Shown: positions 33,382 through 42,281 of the stretch, piece after piece
How the letters are laid out: each line of letters opens with the position of its first letter
Position numbering within the stretch: the stretch's first letter is position 1
Assembly (NCBI GenBank): GCA_033675265.1
Contig: JAUJYZ010000021.1
Span: 62,001 to 126,000 of the forward strand
From: Actinostola sp. cb2023
Lineage: Eukaryota; Cnidaria; Anthozoa; Actiniaria; Actinostolidae
DNA: 64,000 nucleotides
Direction: 5' to 3'
The notes under the pieces: generated by a model
The model's input: the letters and a program-made list of their open reading frames with translations, nothing else
The model's database searches: none
Told to the model about the DNA's origin: nothing
Position numbers and translations under genes: made by a program

Positions 33382-33720
33382 TTCCTCCCATGCAAGTATG
33401 TCATGATCCTGTTCTTGTTTACAATAAATTCGTTTATGTTATTGCTTGACTGACAACAGCTACAACTTACAGTATCAGGTTGACAAGTAATCAGATAACA
33501 GGTTTCTTACCAAGTTTCTCAAAGTCCCAGTCGTTCATAGCCGGCCAGTCATCCATTACACCGGTAACTATCACAGGTATTTGTTTCTCTACAAATCTTT
33601 GAGAAATCTCTGTCTACTTGGACGATAAATGCGGTTTATTGTACAGAGGTCTTGTGGTTTTGGCCAGTAGTCGCTCATGTCGATGTTTCTAAACTTCTGT
33701 GCCTCGTTTTCCATGTGCAT
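20992..33720 (-). CDS. JMJD6/PSR-like JmjC-domain protein, metal site degenerate
   Basis: Related to the nuclear Fe(II)/2-oxoglutarate lysyl hydroxylase JMJD6. Exons: 33511-33720, 32791-32996, 31701-31866, 24113-24306, 21431-21664, 20992-21078; junction phases agree and the product is about 365 aa (human JMJD6 about 403). Exon 1 has PVIVTGVMDDWPA; exon 3 has LWSALVQGHKRWGLY, matching WNALVQGHKRW of JMJD6; exon 4 has QKPGEMLYIPSGWW. The HxD iron motif is replaced by R-V-E (HWRVEVLNG), and the distal His after GWW is Trp, so all three predicted iron ligands are missing while the HKRW 2-oxoglutarate region is kept. Exon 1 also carries an apparent 1-nt frameshift with a stop at 33589-33591. The start ATG at 33718-33720 follows an in-frame upstream stop. 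Intron 3 is about 7.4 kb and full of transposons. Either a pseudo-oxygenase or a decaying gene. Confidence 0.75.
21186..21300. mobile_element. Foldback fragment with ATTGGGTCCCCTGTGGTG arms
   Basis: The arms ATTGGGTCCCCTGTGGTG and CTACCACAGGAAACCCAAT flank two GACGTCACTACCA-like units. A similar GGGCTTCCTGTGGTGATG hairpin occurs at about 55046-55087. Lies in the last intron of the JmjC gene. Confidence 0.55.
22498..22687. mobile_element. MITE with about 70-bp near-perfect arms
   Basis: Arms at 22500-22567 and 22616-22683 both contain CCCACAATGCATGATTTTCC and complement. The loop is about 45 bp. Intron 4 of the JmjC gene. Confidence 0.85.
22796..23028. mobile_element. MITE with GTTGTCCAGATGAAAAGACT terminus
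   Basis: Inverted arms of about 70 bp share CTACAATACTACAATAAAGT and ATGATTCACGTGACTTTATT-type blocks. The loop is GC-richer. Intron 4 of the JmjC gene. Confidence 0.85.
24365..24600. mobile_element. Possible LINE/SINE 3' tail
   Basis: The segment ends TTTGCGCTATATAAATATTA followed by ATTATT repeats. A similar end (TTTTTGCGTTATATAAGTTA then TTA repeats) occurs near 51350. Ends like this are typical of L2-like LINE and SINE tails; no coding domain remains, so the class is tentative. Confidence 0.4.
24666..24742 (-). repeat. tRNA-like or tRNA-derived sequence
   Basis: On the minus strand there is an A-box-like GTGGCTCGCGCTGTTAATGC and a good B box, GGGTTCGATTC, followed by an oligo-T stretch. 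The acceptor stem does not pair and the T stem has a mismatch, so it is not a functional tRNA. It is more likely a tRNA pseudogene or SINE head. A second degenerate tRNA-like head (TAGCCTAGTGGTGCGGGG) lies on the plus strand near 24827. Confidence 0.45.
25923..26419. mobile_element. Non-autonomous DNA element, CAGGGGCGGATCCAG ends
   Basis: Termini CAGGGGCGGATCCAGG and CCTGGATCCGCCCCTG are an inverted repeat flanked by TACGC on both sides (a possible duplication). The ends resemble hAT-type MITEs known from many animals. A smaller relative lies at 62154-62296. Confidence 0.65.
26488..26690. mobile_element. Foldback MITE
   Basis: Arms share TACTGCGATTCTCAGTATTA and GCGAACTCAG, complementary between about 26490-26525 and 26645-26683. 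Nested inside the MULE-like insertion. Confidence 0.75.
27441..28761 (-). mobile_element. Helentron-like element in reverse orientation
   Basis: Read on the minus strand it starts TTACTCGGGCCCAGGCC with a TCGGGC/GCCCGA hairpin and ends with GCCCGAGTAA, hairpin ACGCTCATTGAGCGT and CTTG. It carries a 242-codon minus-strand reading frame. A second, forward-oriented 3' end (hairpin then CTTC) lies inside at about 28487-28509, so the copy is itself composite. It is nested in the MULE-like insertion. Confidence 0.55.
27552..28280 (-). CDS. 242-codon frame inside a Helentron-like element
   Basis: Open for 242 codons. The middle is a low-complexity stretch of SKGNQLNSKSK-type repeats that also appears as short frames in sister elements near 29160 and 31144. 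The C-terminal half has one strong hydrophobic segment (ILVYILFIFFIVFMLLKIVF) and a charged tail. No Rep, helicase, transposase or protease motif is visible. It could be a captured host exon, an element-encoded membrane peptide, or chance. No function assigned. Confidence 0.3.
   Translation of the reverse strand: MACAEVKLCCIQGKPHTNAYADSCGPTLKDVERFRKGLYMNSSKGNQLNSKSKGNQLNSSSKANQMNSRTIIQMNSNVDLNVNSTEYCLAKHVYHNLKPDVLIQKCDSKMDKSKGEKTTLKWHQEEHKSEAKMKSILVYILFIFFIVFMLLKIVFFYIKERVLTECIYRRYHLHTVMANDQGEQASLTENRLSAIDTFVNISEARVQVKLNVNNHELNTINHVRSRYAMFVACDSTSMHTKK
29233..29790. mobile_element. MITE (CAGTCGATTCAGAAAACG terminus)
   Basis: Inverted arms of about 90 bp carry CAGTCGATTCAGAAAACGTT and CTAGACCGAACGGGAGTATG blocks. 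Flanks read TATACA on both sides. It is related to 15472-15766, with different outer bases. It lies inside the distal part of Helentron-like element 1. Confidence 0.75.
29898..30553 (+). mobile_element. Helentron-like element 2
   Basis: The left end TCGGGCTTCCTGTGGAAGCC forms a hairpin with CCCCGA; the right end is GCCCGACTTC, hairpin ACGCT-AGAAG-AGCGT and CTAG. It begins 4 nt after the CTTG of element 1. Internal partial ends (AAGCCCCACTTCACGCTAG at about 30146; its reverse near 30333) show more than one copy is involved. Confidence 0.55.
30558..31383 (+). mobile_element. Helentron-like element 3
   Basis: The left end TCGGGCCCAGGCCGCAGGCC with closing GCCCGA starts 4 nt after the CTAG of element 2. 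The right end is GCCCGAGTGAACGCTCATTG...AGCGTCTTG. It contains a (GTA)n microsatellite near 30605-30640. The body is collinear with the first 460 bp and the last part of element 1. Confidence 0.6.
31897..32705. repeat. 129-bp minisatellite, about 6 copies
   Basis: Units begin GACATAACGAATACTTCACG at a 129-bp period with few mismatches. It occupies intron 2 of the JmjC gene between exons 2 and 3. Confidence 0.95.
33340..33378. repeat. Poly-C run (more than 25 nt)
   Basis: An uninterrupted C run in intron 1 of the JmjC gene. Runs this long are unstable and error-prone in sequencing. Similar G or C runs occur at about 9340, 47435 and 62170. Confidence 0.9.
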
Positions 33721-34028
33721 TTTGTGTTTTATTTCGTGCGGTTGAAGGTGTTTATGTTGTGTTGAGTAAATTAAGTGTTGTTAATACGTGATCAGAGTGT
33801 GGGGAGAACGATCCACTGGATGACAGAATGTTGGGAAGTTCGTCTGAAAGATAAACAAGAAATATAGATTAGTTTCTCTGAACAGTTAAAAGGTGCATCG
33901 TCCTAACGTACATGGAGCGACGTAAAATATGAGAAGAGAAAGAACGAAGGAAGGGAAATAGAATGGGAAATGAGAGAGGAAAATGGATGTAATATATACA
34001 ATACTGCCATTTTACGGTTCTGATTTAT
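33721..34028. promoter_or_regulatory. Upstream region of the JmjC gene
   Basis: Contains an in-frame stop about 20 codons upstream of the chosen ATG, so the 5' UTR starts here. No specific promoter motif recognised. Confidence 0.3.
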
Positions 34029-34315
34029 ATATACACCTATATTTCAAAAAACGTTGTCGCGTTCAAAGCAACAAGCGTCAAGCCAAGACCGAAGTGAATG
34101 ATGGTTTTGTGCTGACAATTATTTAAATCACAATTGATAAGCACTAATTACAAAATGTGAACATTTCCACGTGCTTGTTTGCATATCACACTTCGTTCCA
34201 TAGAAAATAGGTCTGATTTAAATAACTTGCCAACACAAAACCAGCATTCACTTCGGTCTTGGCTTGACGCTTGTTGCCAGTTTGAACGCGACTGCGTTTT
34301 TTGAAATAGGTGTAT
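34029..34315. mobile_element. MITE, family A, second copy
   Basis: Shares its ends and inner arms (CAAAGCAACAAGCGTCAAGC and ACCGAAGTGAATG) with 11310-11565. The right end (GAAATAGGTGTATA) is shared with the next element. Confidence 0.85.
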
Positions 34316-34738
34316 AGCTAATTGCATAATCGTTGTCGGGTTGAAAATCATAAATCATAGAAGCTGAGACCGCAATGATGGATGGGAAATCAGTTTATGA
34401 CCTGCATTACATGCATATATATTCAATGTTCTCGAAGTTTTGAAAATATATATATAGCTAATTGCATAATCGTTGTCGGATTGAAAATCATAAATCATAG
34501 AAGCTGAGACCGCAAGGATGGATGGGAAATCAGTTCATGACCTGCATTACATGCAGATATATTCAATGTTCTCGTAGTTTTGAAGGTTAATGAGCTATTT
34601 AAATAAGATCCTACAAGTCTGGATAAAAAGGTCGATGATTTGACGGTGTTATTTGAGAGTTTTAATTTCCCAGAATTCCTTTTGGTCTTAGCTTTCATGA
34701 TTTTCAACCCGACAACGATTATGCAATTAGCTATATAC
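34313..34738. mobile_element. MITE (TAGCTAATTGCATAATCG terminus) with duplicated left arm
   Basis: The left arm from TATAGCTAATTGCATAATCG is repeated at about 34313 and 34449; the right end CGATTATGCAATTAGCTATA is the complement. It abuts the family A copy without spacer, as in the cluster at 14.7-15.8 kb. Confidence 0.75.
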
Positions 34739-35035
34739 CAGAAAAGGTAACTCATAAAAGATCACTTGAATACGCAGTTAATAAGAGAGCTGATCTGTGC
34801 CTTTCGTTTTCTTTGTTTCGTTCTTTCTTTTTTATTCTTTCTTTGAAGAGCTCTTCCAAAAAGTAACGCACAGAACATTGTTTGCACATTGTAGCAACAC
34901 AGAGGTATTTGCTCGTTTGTTGTTAATGAAGAGAATACAGTTTTCCAAATGGACGTAGTAGCAGGATAGATGAGTAACGAGAGGCTAGGGTTGCCTGGCT
35001 TTGACAATCATTGGGTTGTGTGCATGTAAAACTGT

Positions 35036-35305
35036 TCATAGTCTAGTTACCTTGACTGTGTATCAAGAATGGTCGACTGTCCCCGTACATGTCCCCCATG
35101 TTACTCTCCTTTACTCGTATGAAATACATCCCACTAGATACGTCACTACTTATCAACCAATAGAAACTCATCATAGTCTAGTTACCTTGACTGCGTATCA
35201 AGAATGGTCGACTGTCCCCGTACATGTCCCCCATGTTACTCTCCTTTACTCGTATGAAATACATCCCACTAGATACGTCACTACTTATCAACCAATAGAA
35301 ACTCA
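35036..35305. repeat. 135-bp tandem duplication spanning a gene 3' end
   Basis: Two copies (35036-35170 and 35171-35305) differ at one position. Each includes the last approximately 40 codons of the secreted protein frame and its GTAACTAG stop/donor-like end. Confidence 0.9.
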
Positions 35306-35570
35306 TCTCTGTATCTTTATACTCACGGAGTGACTGACGAATATCAACGACTTTCTCGAATGATTTTGCACTAAACATTTCGATATCCCATTGAAAAGCG
35401 TGATTGGTCTGTGTCCATGCAATACAGTATGAATTACTGCCGTGATACCATGTCGTATTCTCTTTGGGGTCAATAACTGTGATGTTGTTATGGGTGGTGA
35501 TACTCACTCTAACCAACATTACGATCATTATGAAAACTTTTTGTGTTGAAGATCTCGTCAAACCCTTCAT
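35178..35570 (-). CDS. Secreted protein, possible Kre9/KNH-type Ig-like domain
   Basis: A 130-residue frame with an N-terminal signal peptide (basic start, then VFIMIVMLVRVSI) and a mature domain with TVIDPKENTTWYHGS, IAWTQ, a W-D-I-E strand, and SFYWLISSDVSSGMYFIRV. This layout (prolines and W near the start, I-x-W, then Y-x-I/W and G-x-YF) resembles the Kre9/KNH Ser-Thr-rich GPI-anchored family best known from fungi. The frame ends AGT CAA GGT AAC TAG; the CAAG/GTAACT could be a splice donor, so the protein may continue. The last part is duplicated downstream. Family assignment is tentative; the signal peptide is firmer. Confidence 0.55.
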   Translation of the reverse strand: MKGLTRSSTQKVFIMIVMLVRVSITTHNNITVIDPKENTTWYHGSNSYCIAWTQTNHAFQWDIEMFSAKSFEKVVDIRQSLREYKDTEMSFYWLISSDVSSGMYFIRVKESNMGDMYGDSRPFLIRSQGN

Positions 35571-36470
35571 CTTATCGATGGCAGAGTCGAGAAAATAAAT
35601 CCAATGAAAGTTCTGATGTTTGTCTACTAGTCGTGTTTATTCAGCTGTGTGTTGGTAATTGTCAGGTTTTATTTACTGAGCTGTTACTAGTTATTTAGTT
35701 ATTTAGTCAGTAAAACTTCATCAACGTCTATCTTAACAATAATCCAAATCTTCGTATTAAATTTGGGTCACTCACAGACTGAACAGGAACGAGAGAGCAT
35801 GTTATGATATCATGGTGTCTGGCCATGTGTAGTACAGTGAGAGTACAGGGCGTTGGTACTCTGATCGATGATCTTAGGAGCTCCTAAGAAGGATACCGCC
35901 TATAACTCCATGATAGAGTGATTGTAATAAACCCGTGAAATAAAAATTAGATACTAGTGTGTAATAGTCAAATACTCACAAAAGAAAACAATGGAAATAA
36001 AGTCTACTAGTGTCTATTAGTCTACTAACTATTTCACGGGTTTATTGCGATCACTCTATTTACTGTATAAGAAAACAATGGAAATAAAGTCTACTAGTGT
36101 CTATTAGTCTACTAACTATTTCACAGGTTTATTTAATCTAGTGATTTCCTTGTTTTGACCTCATGAGTAATACTAGACACGTCCTTTATGCTTGTTTTTT
36201 AGAAGTTTTATTATTTGTTTGTATAACTCACACCTTCCTGGTATAACTACACGTATTTATTAACATAAATAACTTCAGTTTGTTCATTTCATCATTATCT
36301 GGATTGGGGCGCATCCATGATATTTTGCCTAGGGTGAGGATGAGGGGCGAAAACAGGGACTTGTTCTAGCTGGCCCATCCATCCTTAATTATATAGAGGA
36401 CTATTTATGCGGGGTTTTGTCATATGGGCACCTCTATCAGTAATATAGTGCCCTAATATACAGACATGGC
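35571..36470. other. Intergenic stretch with MITE fragments
   Basis: No gene seen. It contains the foldback element at 35914-36061, a partial second copy of its right half (36063-36130), and AT-rich DNA. Confidence 0.5.
35914..36061. mobile_element. Foldback MITE, AGAGTGATTG...AATAAACCCGTG family
   Basis: Outer arms AGAGTGATTGTAATAAACCC and complement GGGTTTATTGCGATCACTCT, interior with GAAAACAATGGAAATAAAG. The same design is seen at 63597-63741, and a related one at 45716-45868. Confidence 0.75.
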
Positions 36471-36471
36471 C

Positions 36472-36762
36472 TTCGGGTATTCTGGGTACGAGAATGGGTC
36501 CTCGGGCATTCTGGGTACGAGAATGGGTCCTCGGGCATTCTGGGTACGAGAATGGGTCCTCGGGCATTTTGGGTACGAGAATGGGTCCTCGGGCATTCTG
36601 GGTACGAGAATGGGTCCTCGGGCATTCTGGGTACGAGAATGGGTCCTCGGGCATTCTGGGTACGAGAATGGGTCCTCGGGCATTCTGGGTACGAGAATGG
36701 GTCCTCGGGCATTCTGGGTACGAGAATGGGTCCTCGGGCATTCTGGGTACGAGAATGGGTCC
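36472..36762. repeat. 29-bp minisatellite, about 10 copies
   Basis: Near-perfect units GGGTACGAGAATGGGTCCTC plus GGGCATTCT. All six frames over it are repetitive artefacts. It starts about 45 bp beyond the TRAF stop codon and is probably within or near the 3' UTR. Confidence 0.95.
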
Positions 36763-36805
36763 TCAGTCGGGCGATTCGTGTTGCGTACAATAGTTTGTAT
36801 ACTTG

Positions 36806-39800
36806 TCAGACTTTAAAGAATCCAGACGGCGGTTGTTTTTGTCCAACGTTAAATTTGATAAAGACGACATCATCGTTACAGTACGATGAATCCAAAACAT
36901 CATCTTGTAGGACGAATCTCCTTGCTCCTTTACCAAGCTGTCTGTTTACGGAGGGCCGTGGAATGCCTTGGGGTTCAAACGTTGCTAATACATCTTTTCT
37001 GTCCTTCTTTGATTCACATTGATCAAGGAGAGTAAATGTGTAACGAGGATAGAACGGCCAGTCCAAGATACCGTCATACTCTCCTATTTGAACCTGAAAC
37101 CAAATGATTACAAATAGACAGCTCTTTCGGTATTCAGCACATCAAGAAGGAGGGAAGGAGGGAAGGAGGGAAGGAGGGAAGGAGGGAAGGAGGGAAGGAG
37201 GGAAGGAGGGAAGGAGGGAAGGAGGGAAGGAGGGAAGGAGGGAAGGAGGGAAGGAGGGAAGGAGGGAAGGAGGAAAGGAGGGAAGGAGGGAAGGAGGGAA
37301 GGAGGGAAGGAGGGAAGGAGGGAAGGAGGGAAGGAGGGAAGGAGGGAAGAAGGGAAGGAGGGAAGGAGGGAAGGAGGGAAGGAGGGAAGGAGGGAAGGAG
37401 GGAAGGAGGGAAATTAAACATATTACTTCAAACACACAAATATTTCATTCATTGGTTGTCATTGTCTTACTGTACAAATTCCTGATTCTAAAAACCAGTT
37501 TTACCTGTAGTCCGACAGAAATATACCGTCCCCTCCCGGTACCGATGCCATTTAGCCAAATTCCTGCGCACATTTTATACCCGTGGGGTTGGGTGTAGAA
37601 AGGCTCACTGATCAGCGGTTCTGTAGCTCGTCCTGTCTTAGCATCCATGAGTTTTCTTGTAAAGTTGCTGATCTTCCAAACAAACTCGCCGTTGGCTGTT
37701 TTACTTCTTGTTTCAATGAGTTCATCTTTCTGAGCCATCAGGGTTTCTTTCTGTAGCTGTAGATGTTCTTTTTGTAGTTGTATTCTTTCTCTCTGGTGTG
37801 CAAGCTGTTGTTTTTGATCCTTGACGACATTGCAAATTAGCAGAAGATGCGAGGAAACATTCTCTTCGATGTGGGACGCCATCTTTTGTCTTTCAGCCTG
37901 AAATATTGCAATAGAGATAAATAATCATCATACTAGGGCAGGCAGGGGTTTACCGTGATTTACTCGTGCAACGACACACGTAGGAACCGAACCGTGGTTT
38001 GTTTCACTACAGGTTTTCATACCAGTGCACTATGCTTGACTATAACTTGTCACCCTTTTTCACGAGCAGATTACGAAATATGCTACCCTGTTTCAGTGTT
38101 TATAATACTGTCAACAAATTACTCGACTCTGATTGGAAGAGAGGAGTACCAATTACAGCTAAGTTACGTCACGCGTGACCAGTAAATCGGAACATTCGAA
38201 TGAAGTTTTGAAGTCTAGACTCGAGTCTCGAACATTCAGACAGAAAAAATCAAATCTCCGCTAAATATTTTCTCGAAAACATTCATAAAATTTAAATTAA
38301 ATTGGATGAAAATTTGTGCCAGCTAAGCCTACATACTCTGCAATCACAACAGCCTGAGTAAACAGATATCTGATACTTTTTTCTTACAGATATATTCGTG
38401 GAGATTTGATTTTTCTGTCTGAATGTTAGGGGTGTTGAATGGTCCCCGTAAAAAGTCAGTCTCGCAAAATTTCGGTCAAATTTCGCAGGTCTCGAAGTCT
38501 CGTTTTTTCCAAAAAGCCGTCTCGGAGACTCAAATTTTGAAAACAAAGGAAATCGGTGACTGAAGCGTCTCAGGCTCGCAAAAATATGCCTTGTCTCGGA
38601 GTCTCGCCTTGACCAGTCGATACCCCTAAGTCTAGACTTCAAAACTTCATTTGAATGTTTCGATTTACTGGTCACGCGTGACGTAACTTAGCTGTAAGTT
38701 GCTATGGCGATGACGCGTGTGAGCGGCAAACTTGAACGGGTATAATCGTTTTGCTGTTTTGAATGAAAACGACGTAGAAATTTCTTCGACTTTGGTGTTG
38801 AAAACATTGCGATACTCAGCTGGCTGAGGTGCTGGCTATAGCTGAGCTGTGTTCTTTCTTAGACCACAAGATACATGATCTTCTACCAAACATCTACTCA
38901 AATAAATTCAATACAAGATCGCAGGGGACTTGCGAGGGACTTGCATACCTAAACTACGCACGAACAGAACGATGAATCACTTTATTTGGAACAATCAGTA
39001 CTAATTACATCTCACATGGTCTCGAACAGCTTCTAATGGGTTACATCATAAACAAATAGGTTACTCTCGGTCGGTTAGTGCATGTAGGTCGGTTAGTGTA
39101 GGTCGGTTAGTGTAGGTTGGCTATTGTAGGTTGCTTAGTGTAGGTCGGTTAGTGTAGGTCGGTTAGTGTAGGTCGGTTAGTGTAGGTCGTTTAGTGTAGG
39201 TCGGTTAGTGTAGGTCGGTTATTCTAGGTCGGTTTTGAGGTAGACGGCCATCAGTAAAACATATTTAGATATTATTCGGTGGGTGATCATAAGTGGTTCT
39301 CGTCTGAACAAAAGACATGCCATCACACTGCGACTCCATCGGGCAATCATCGTCGCCAAGGGGAATTTCCAAGTTACTTTCACCATTTCCCACGTCTACA
39401 TTCGTCTCTCTACCATCATCAACCGGAATTGCACCAAACACGGAGCGAACTCTTTGTGGGAGATCCAATGTTTTGTTCTCCGATTCTATGGACGACAGCA
39501 TCCAACGTCTAATTCGGTCCTCTAGAGTGTCATTTGGTAGATGATCGAGCTGGCTTGGTGACCAATTGCTTCCATTCACTAGTTTCGATTTCAAGTCTGA
39601 CGAACCAGTTAATAGTGACCAGTCAGTTGAGCACAGGCGAGAACCATAAAAAGACCTTGGACTGGATGACGAAATGCGACGATGTCTTTCAAATATTGAA
39701 TCTGGAGTCAAGTGTGTTTCACTCGCAGGAGAATTAAAGAGAGAGGACGGGCCGATATTCAGTGACGTGCCGTCCTCTGGTTGATCTGTAACACTGTCAT

Positions 39801-41663
39801 CGGCAACACCGATGAACACAGCTGGTATCACAAATGGATTGTTTTCGATTAATGATGGCATGAGTTGCGAGTTCTGTTGTTGGGAGGTCATGTTATACAG
39901 CTTGTTGACTACGAGAATGTTCATCAAGTAGCGAGTAGTTTTATCATATCCTTGCAATCCTTTACCGGCAGGCCAATCAGAAACCTGCATTACGCTTGGC
40001 ATATTTAATCAGACTCAGTATCGCTGTGCGAACAACAACAATTTTGAAAGGAAGACCGACCCTCTAATTAGCACTGGTCATCAAGGCAAATTTGTTGCCA
40101 TGCGGCGATCTGATCGGCTAAATCATTTTCAATATTTTTTTTAATTGTAACTTTGGTCGGGGTGAAGAACATCCTTCGTTATACCGAGGACTTCGTTATA
40201 CCGGGGACTTCGTTATGTAGGGGGTTCGTTAAATCGAGGTTCCACTCATTAGTGTATTTTTCGAAATTTGCGCTATTTGAAAAACACGAGTTCGATTTAT
40301 TTATTTATTTATATATATTTATTTATTTAATAAGTTTTTATTTAACGGTTTAACGGTTTAACCCCAAATTACACGACAAAACCATGTGATTGCTAGTTAG
40401 TGATATTCGTGAAATACTTTTAATTGCAGTGATTACAAATTACGTCGTCACGCAACGCTCTCTCCCCATCGTGACGACCCGAAAGGCGGCTGCGAGGGAG
40501 ACTATAGAGTTACGGAATCGAAGACATTCTATCAACCAATAATTAGAAGGAGGGAGATTTATATGCGTAAGCAGTATTCAATAATAACTAATACATACCT
40601 TAAAATGGCATCCAGTGTGTGCAAACGTACATGAAATGACAAGAAGTGGACATTCTAAATTCATGTGTGTGGAAAGCTGGTAACAAAGAAAGAACATAAA
40701 AAAAAGAACAAGTTCAGTTTATGCAAATCGGTTATGATTTTCACTGTGTTATTGTTCATTAATTATTCATGTTTTTTTTAAATTACTTATCGAATCCAAC
40801 GATGTATAACTGGATGTTTTTTTTATCTTTGCTCATTAATCCTCTCCCCTCCGTACTTTCAAACAATCCATAATGCAATGCGGTCTCGATTCGAACCCAG
40901 TCTTCTTTATTAGTCCACCCGACTAAGAAATCTATCATACTCACGTGACTTTAAATCTAAACCTTACTAAACCTCGATAACGAAATTTTAATGAGTATTT
41001 ATTGTACAACAAACATGTGCTAGCTATCAGTCGCAGGCAGTTTGGTCAGCGGTCCTTGTCGGTTGTCGCGTCTTTGACAGGTCACGTGACAAGTAGTGTT
41101 ACTGTCCTATAAACTCCAACAAAAGTCAACAAACAATGTCAGTACAACACAGCAGTAGCAGCGACAACAACCACAACAAATGTAACTACATGCATGGATG
41201 TGTCATGTTAAAAAGAGTTTTTGAGGGAAAAAAGACGCAGACTTTTACATCACATAATATCAATAGACAAAACTATGTACGTGTAAGAGATTGACAAACC
41301 GTTTCCTTGCTGAGTTGATTCACTCCACACTTCAAAGGACAAGAGATTGGGAACGATGCACAACTTTGTAAGTGAACCTAAAATAACGTAATGGTGAAAT
41401 AAAGATGGAATAAAGAAACTGAAAATCGACGAAGTACACAAGCTAAATAAAGTCTATCCATCCACAGAGTTCCCAATAGACTTTGAAACGGTCCAAAAGT
41501 TGGACTTTCGTCTTAACAAAATCTAACCACTGGTTGCCTGCTTCTCGGCTGAGAATCCTACATCCAACAAGCAAGCAAGGAAACGAGGAAGCAAGGAAAC
41601 GAGCAAGCAGGAAGCAAGCAAGCGAGGAAACGAGGAAGCAAGCAGAGGAAACGAGCAAGCAGG

Positions 41664-41702
<39 letters not shown>

Positions 41703-42096
41703 GAAACGAGCAAGCAAGCAGAGGAAACGAGCAAGGAAACGAGCAAGCAAGCAAAGGAAACGAGCAAGCAGGAAGCAAGCAAGCAAGCAAGCAAGGAAAC
41801 GAGCAAGCAAGCAAAGGAAACGAGCAAGCAAGGAAGCAAGCAAGCAAGCAAGCAAGCAGAGGAAACGAGCAAGCGAGCAAGCAAGCAAGCAAGAAAAACA
41901 AGCAAGCAAGGAAACAAGGCAAACAGAGGAAAAACAAGCAAACAAAGGAAACGAGGAAGCAAGCAAGCAAGCAAGTAAGCAAGCAAGGAAACGAGGAAGC
42001 AAGAAAGCAAGCAAGCAAGCAAGTAAGCAAGCAAGGAAACGAGGAAGCAAGTAAGCAAGCAAGTAAGCAAGCAAGCAAGCAAGCAAGGAAACGAGG

Positions 42097-42139
<43 letters not shown>

Positions 42140-42178
42140 TAAGCAAGCAAGCAAGCAAGGAAAAGCAAGGAAGCGAGG

Positions 42179-42229
<51 letters not shown>

Positions 42230-42242
42230 TAAGCAAGTAAGC

Positions 42243-42281
<39 letters not shown>

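Noticed and set aside
36385..37022. Repeated PRTHSRTQNA and GYENGSSG frames
   Set aside because: Translations of the 29-bp minisatellite beyond the TRAF stop codon.
40870..40930. tRNA-like GGGTTCGAATCGA on the minus strand
   Set aside because: Only a B-box match; no acceptor or D arm could be formed.
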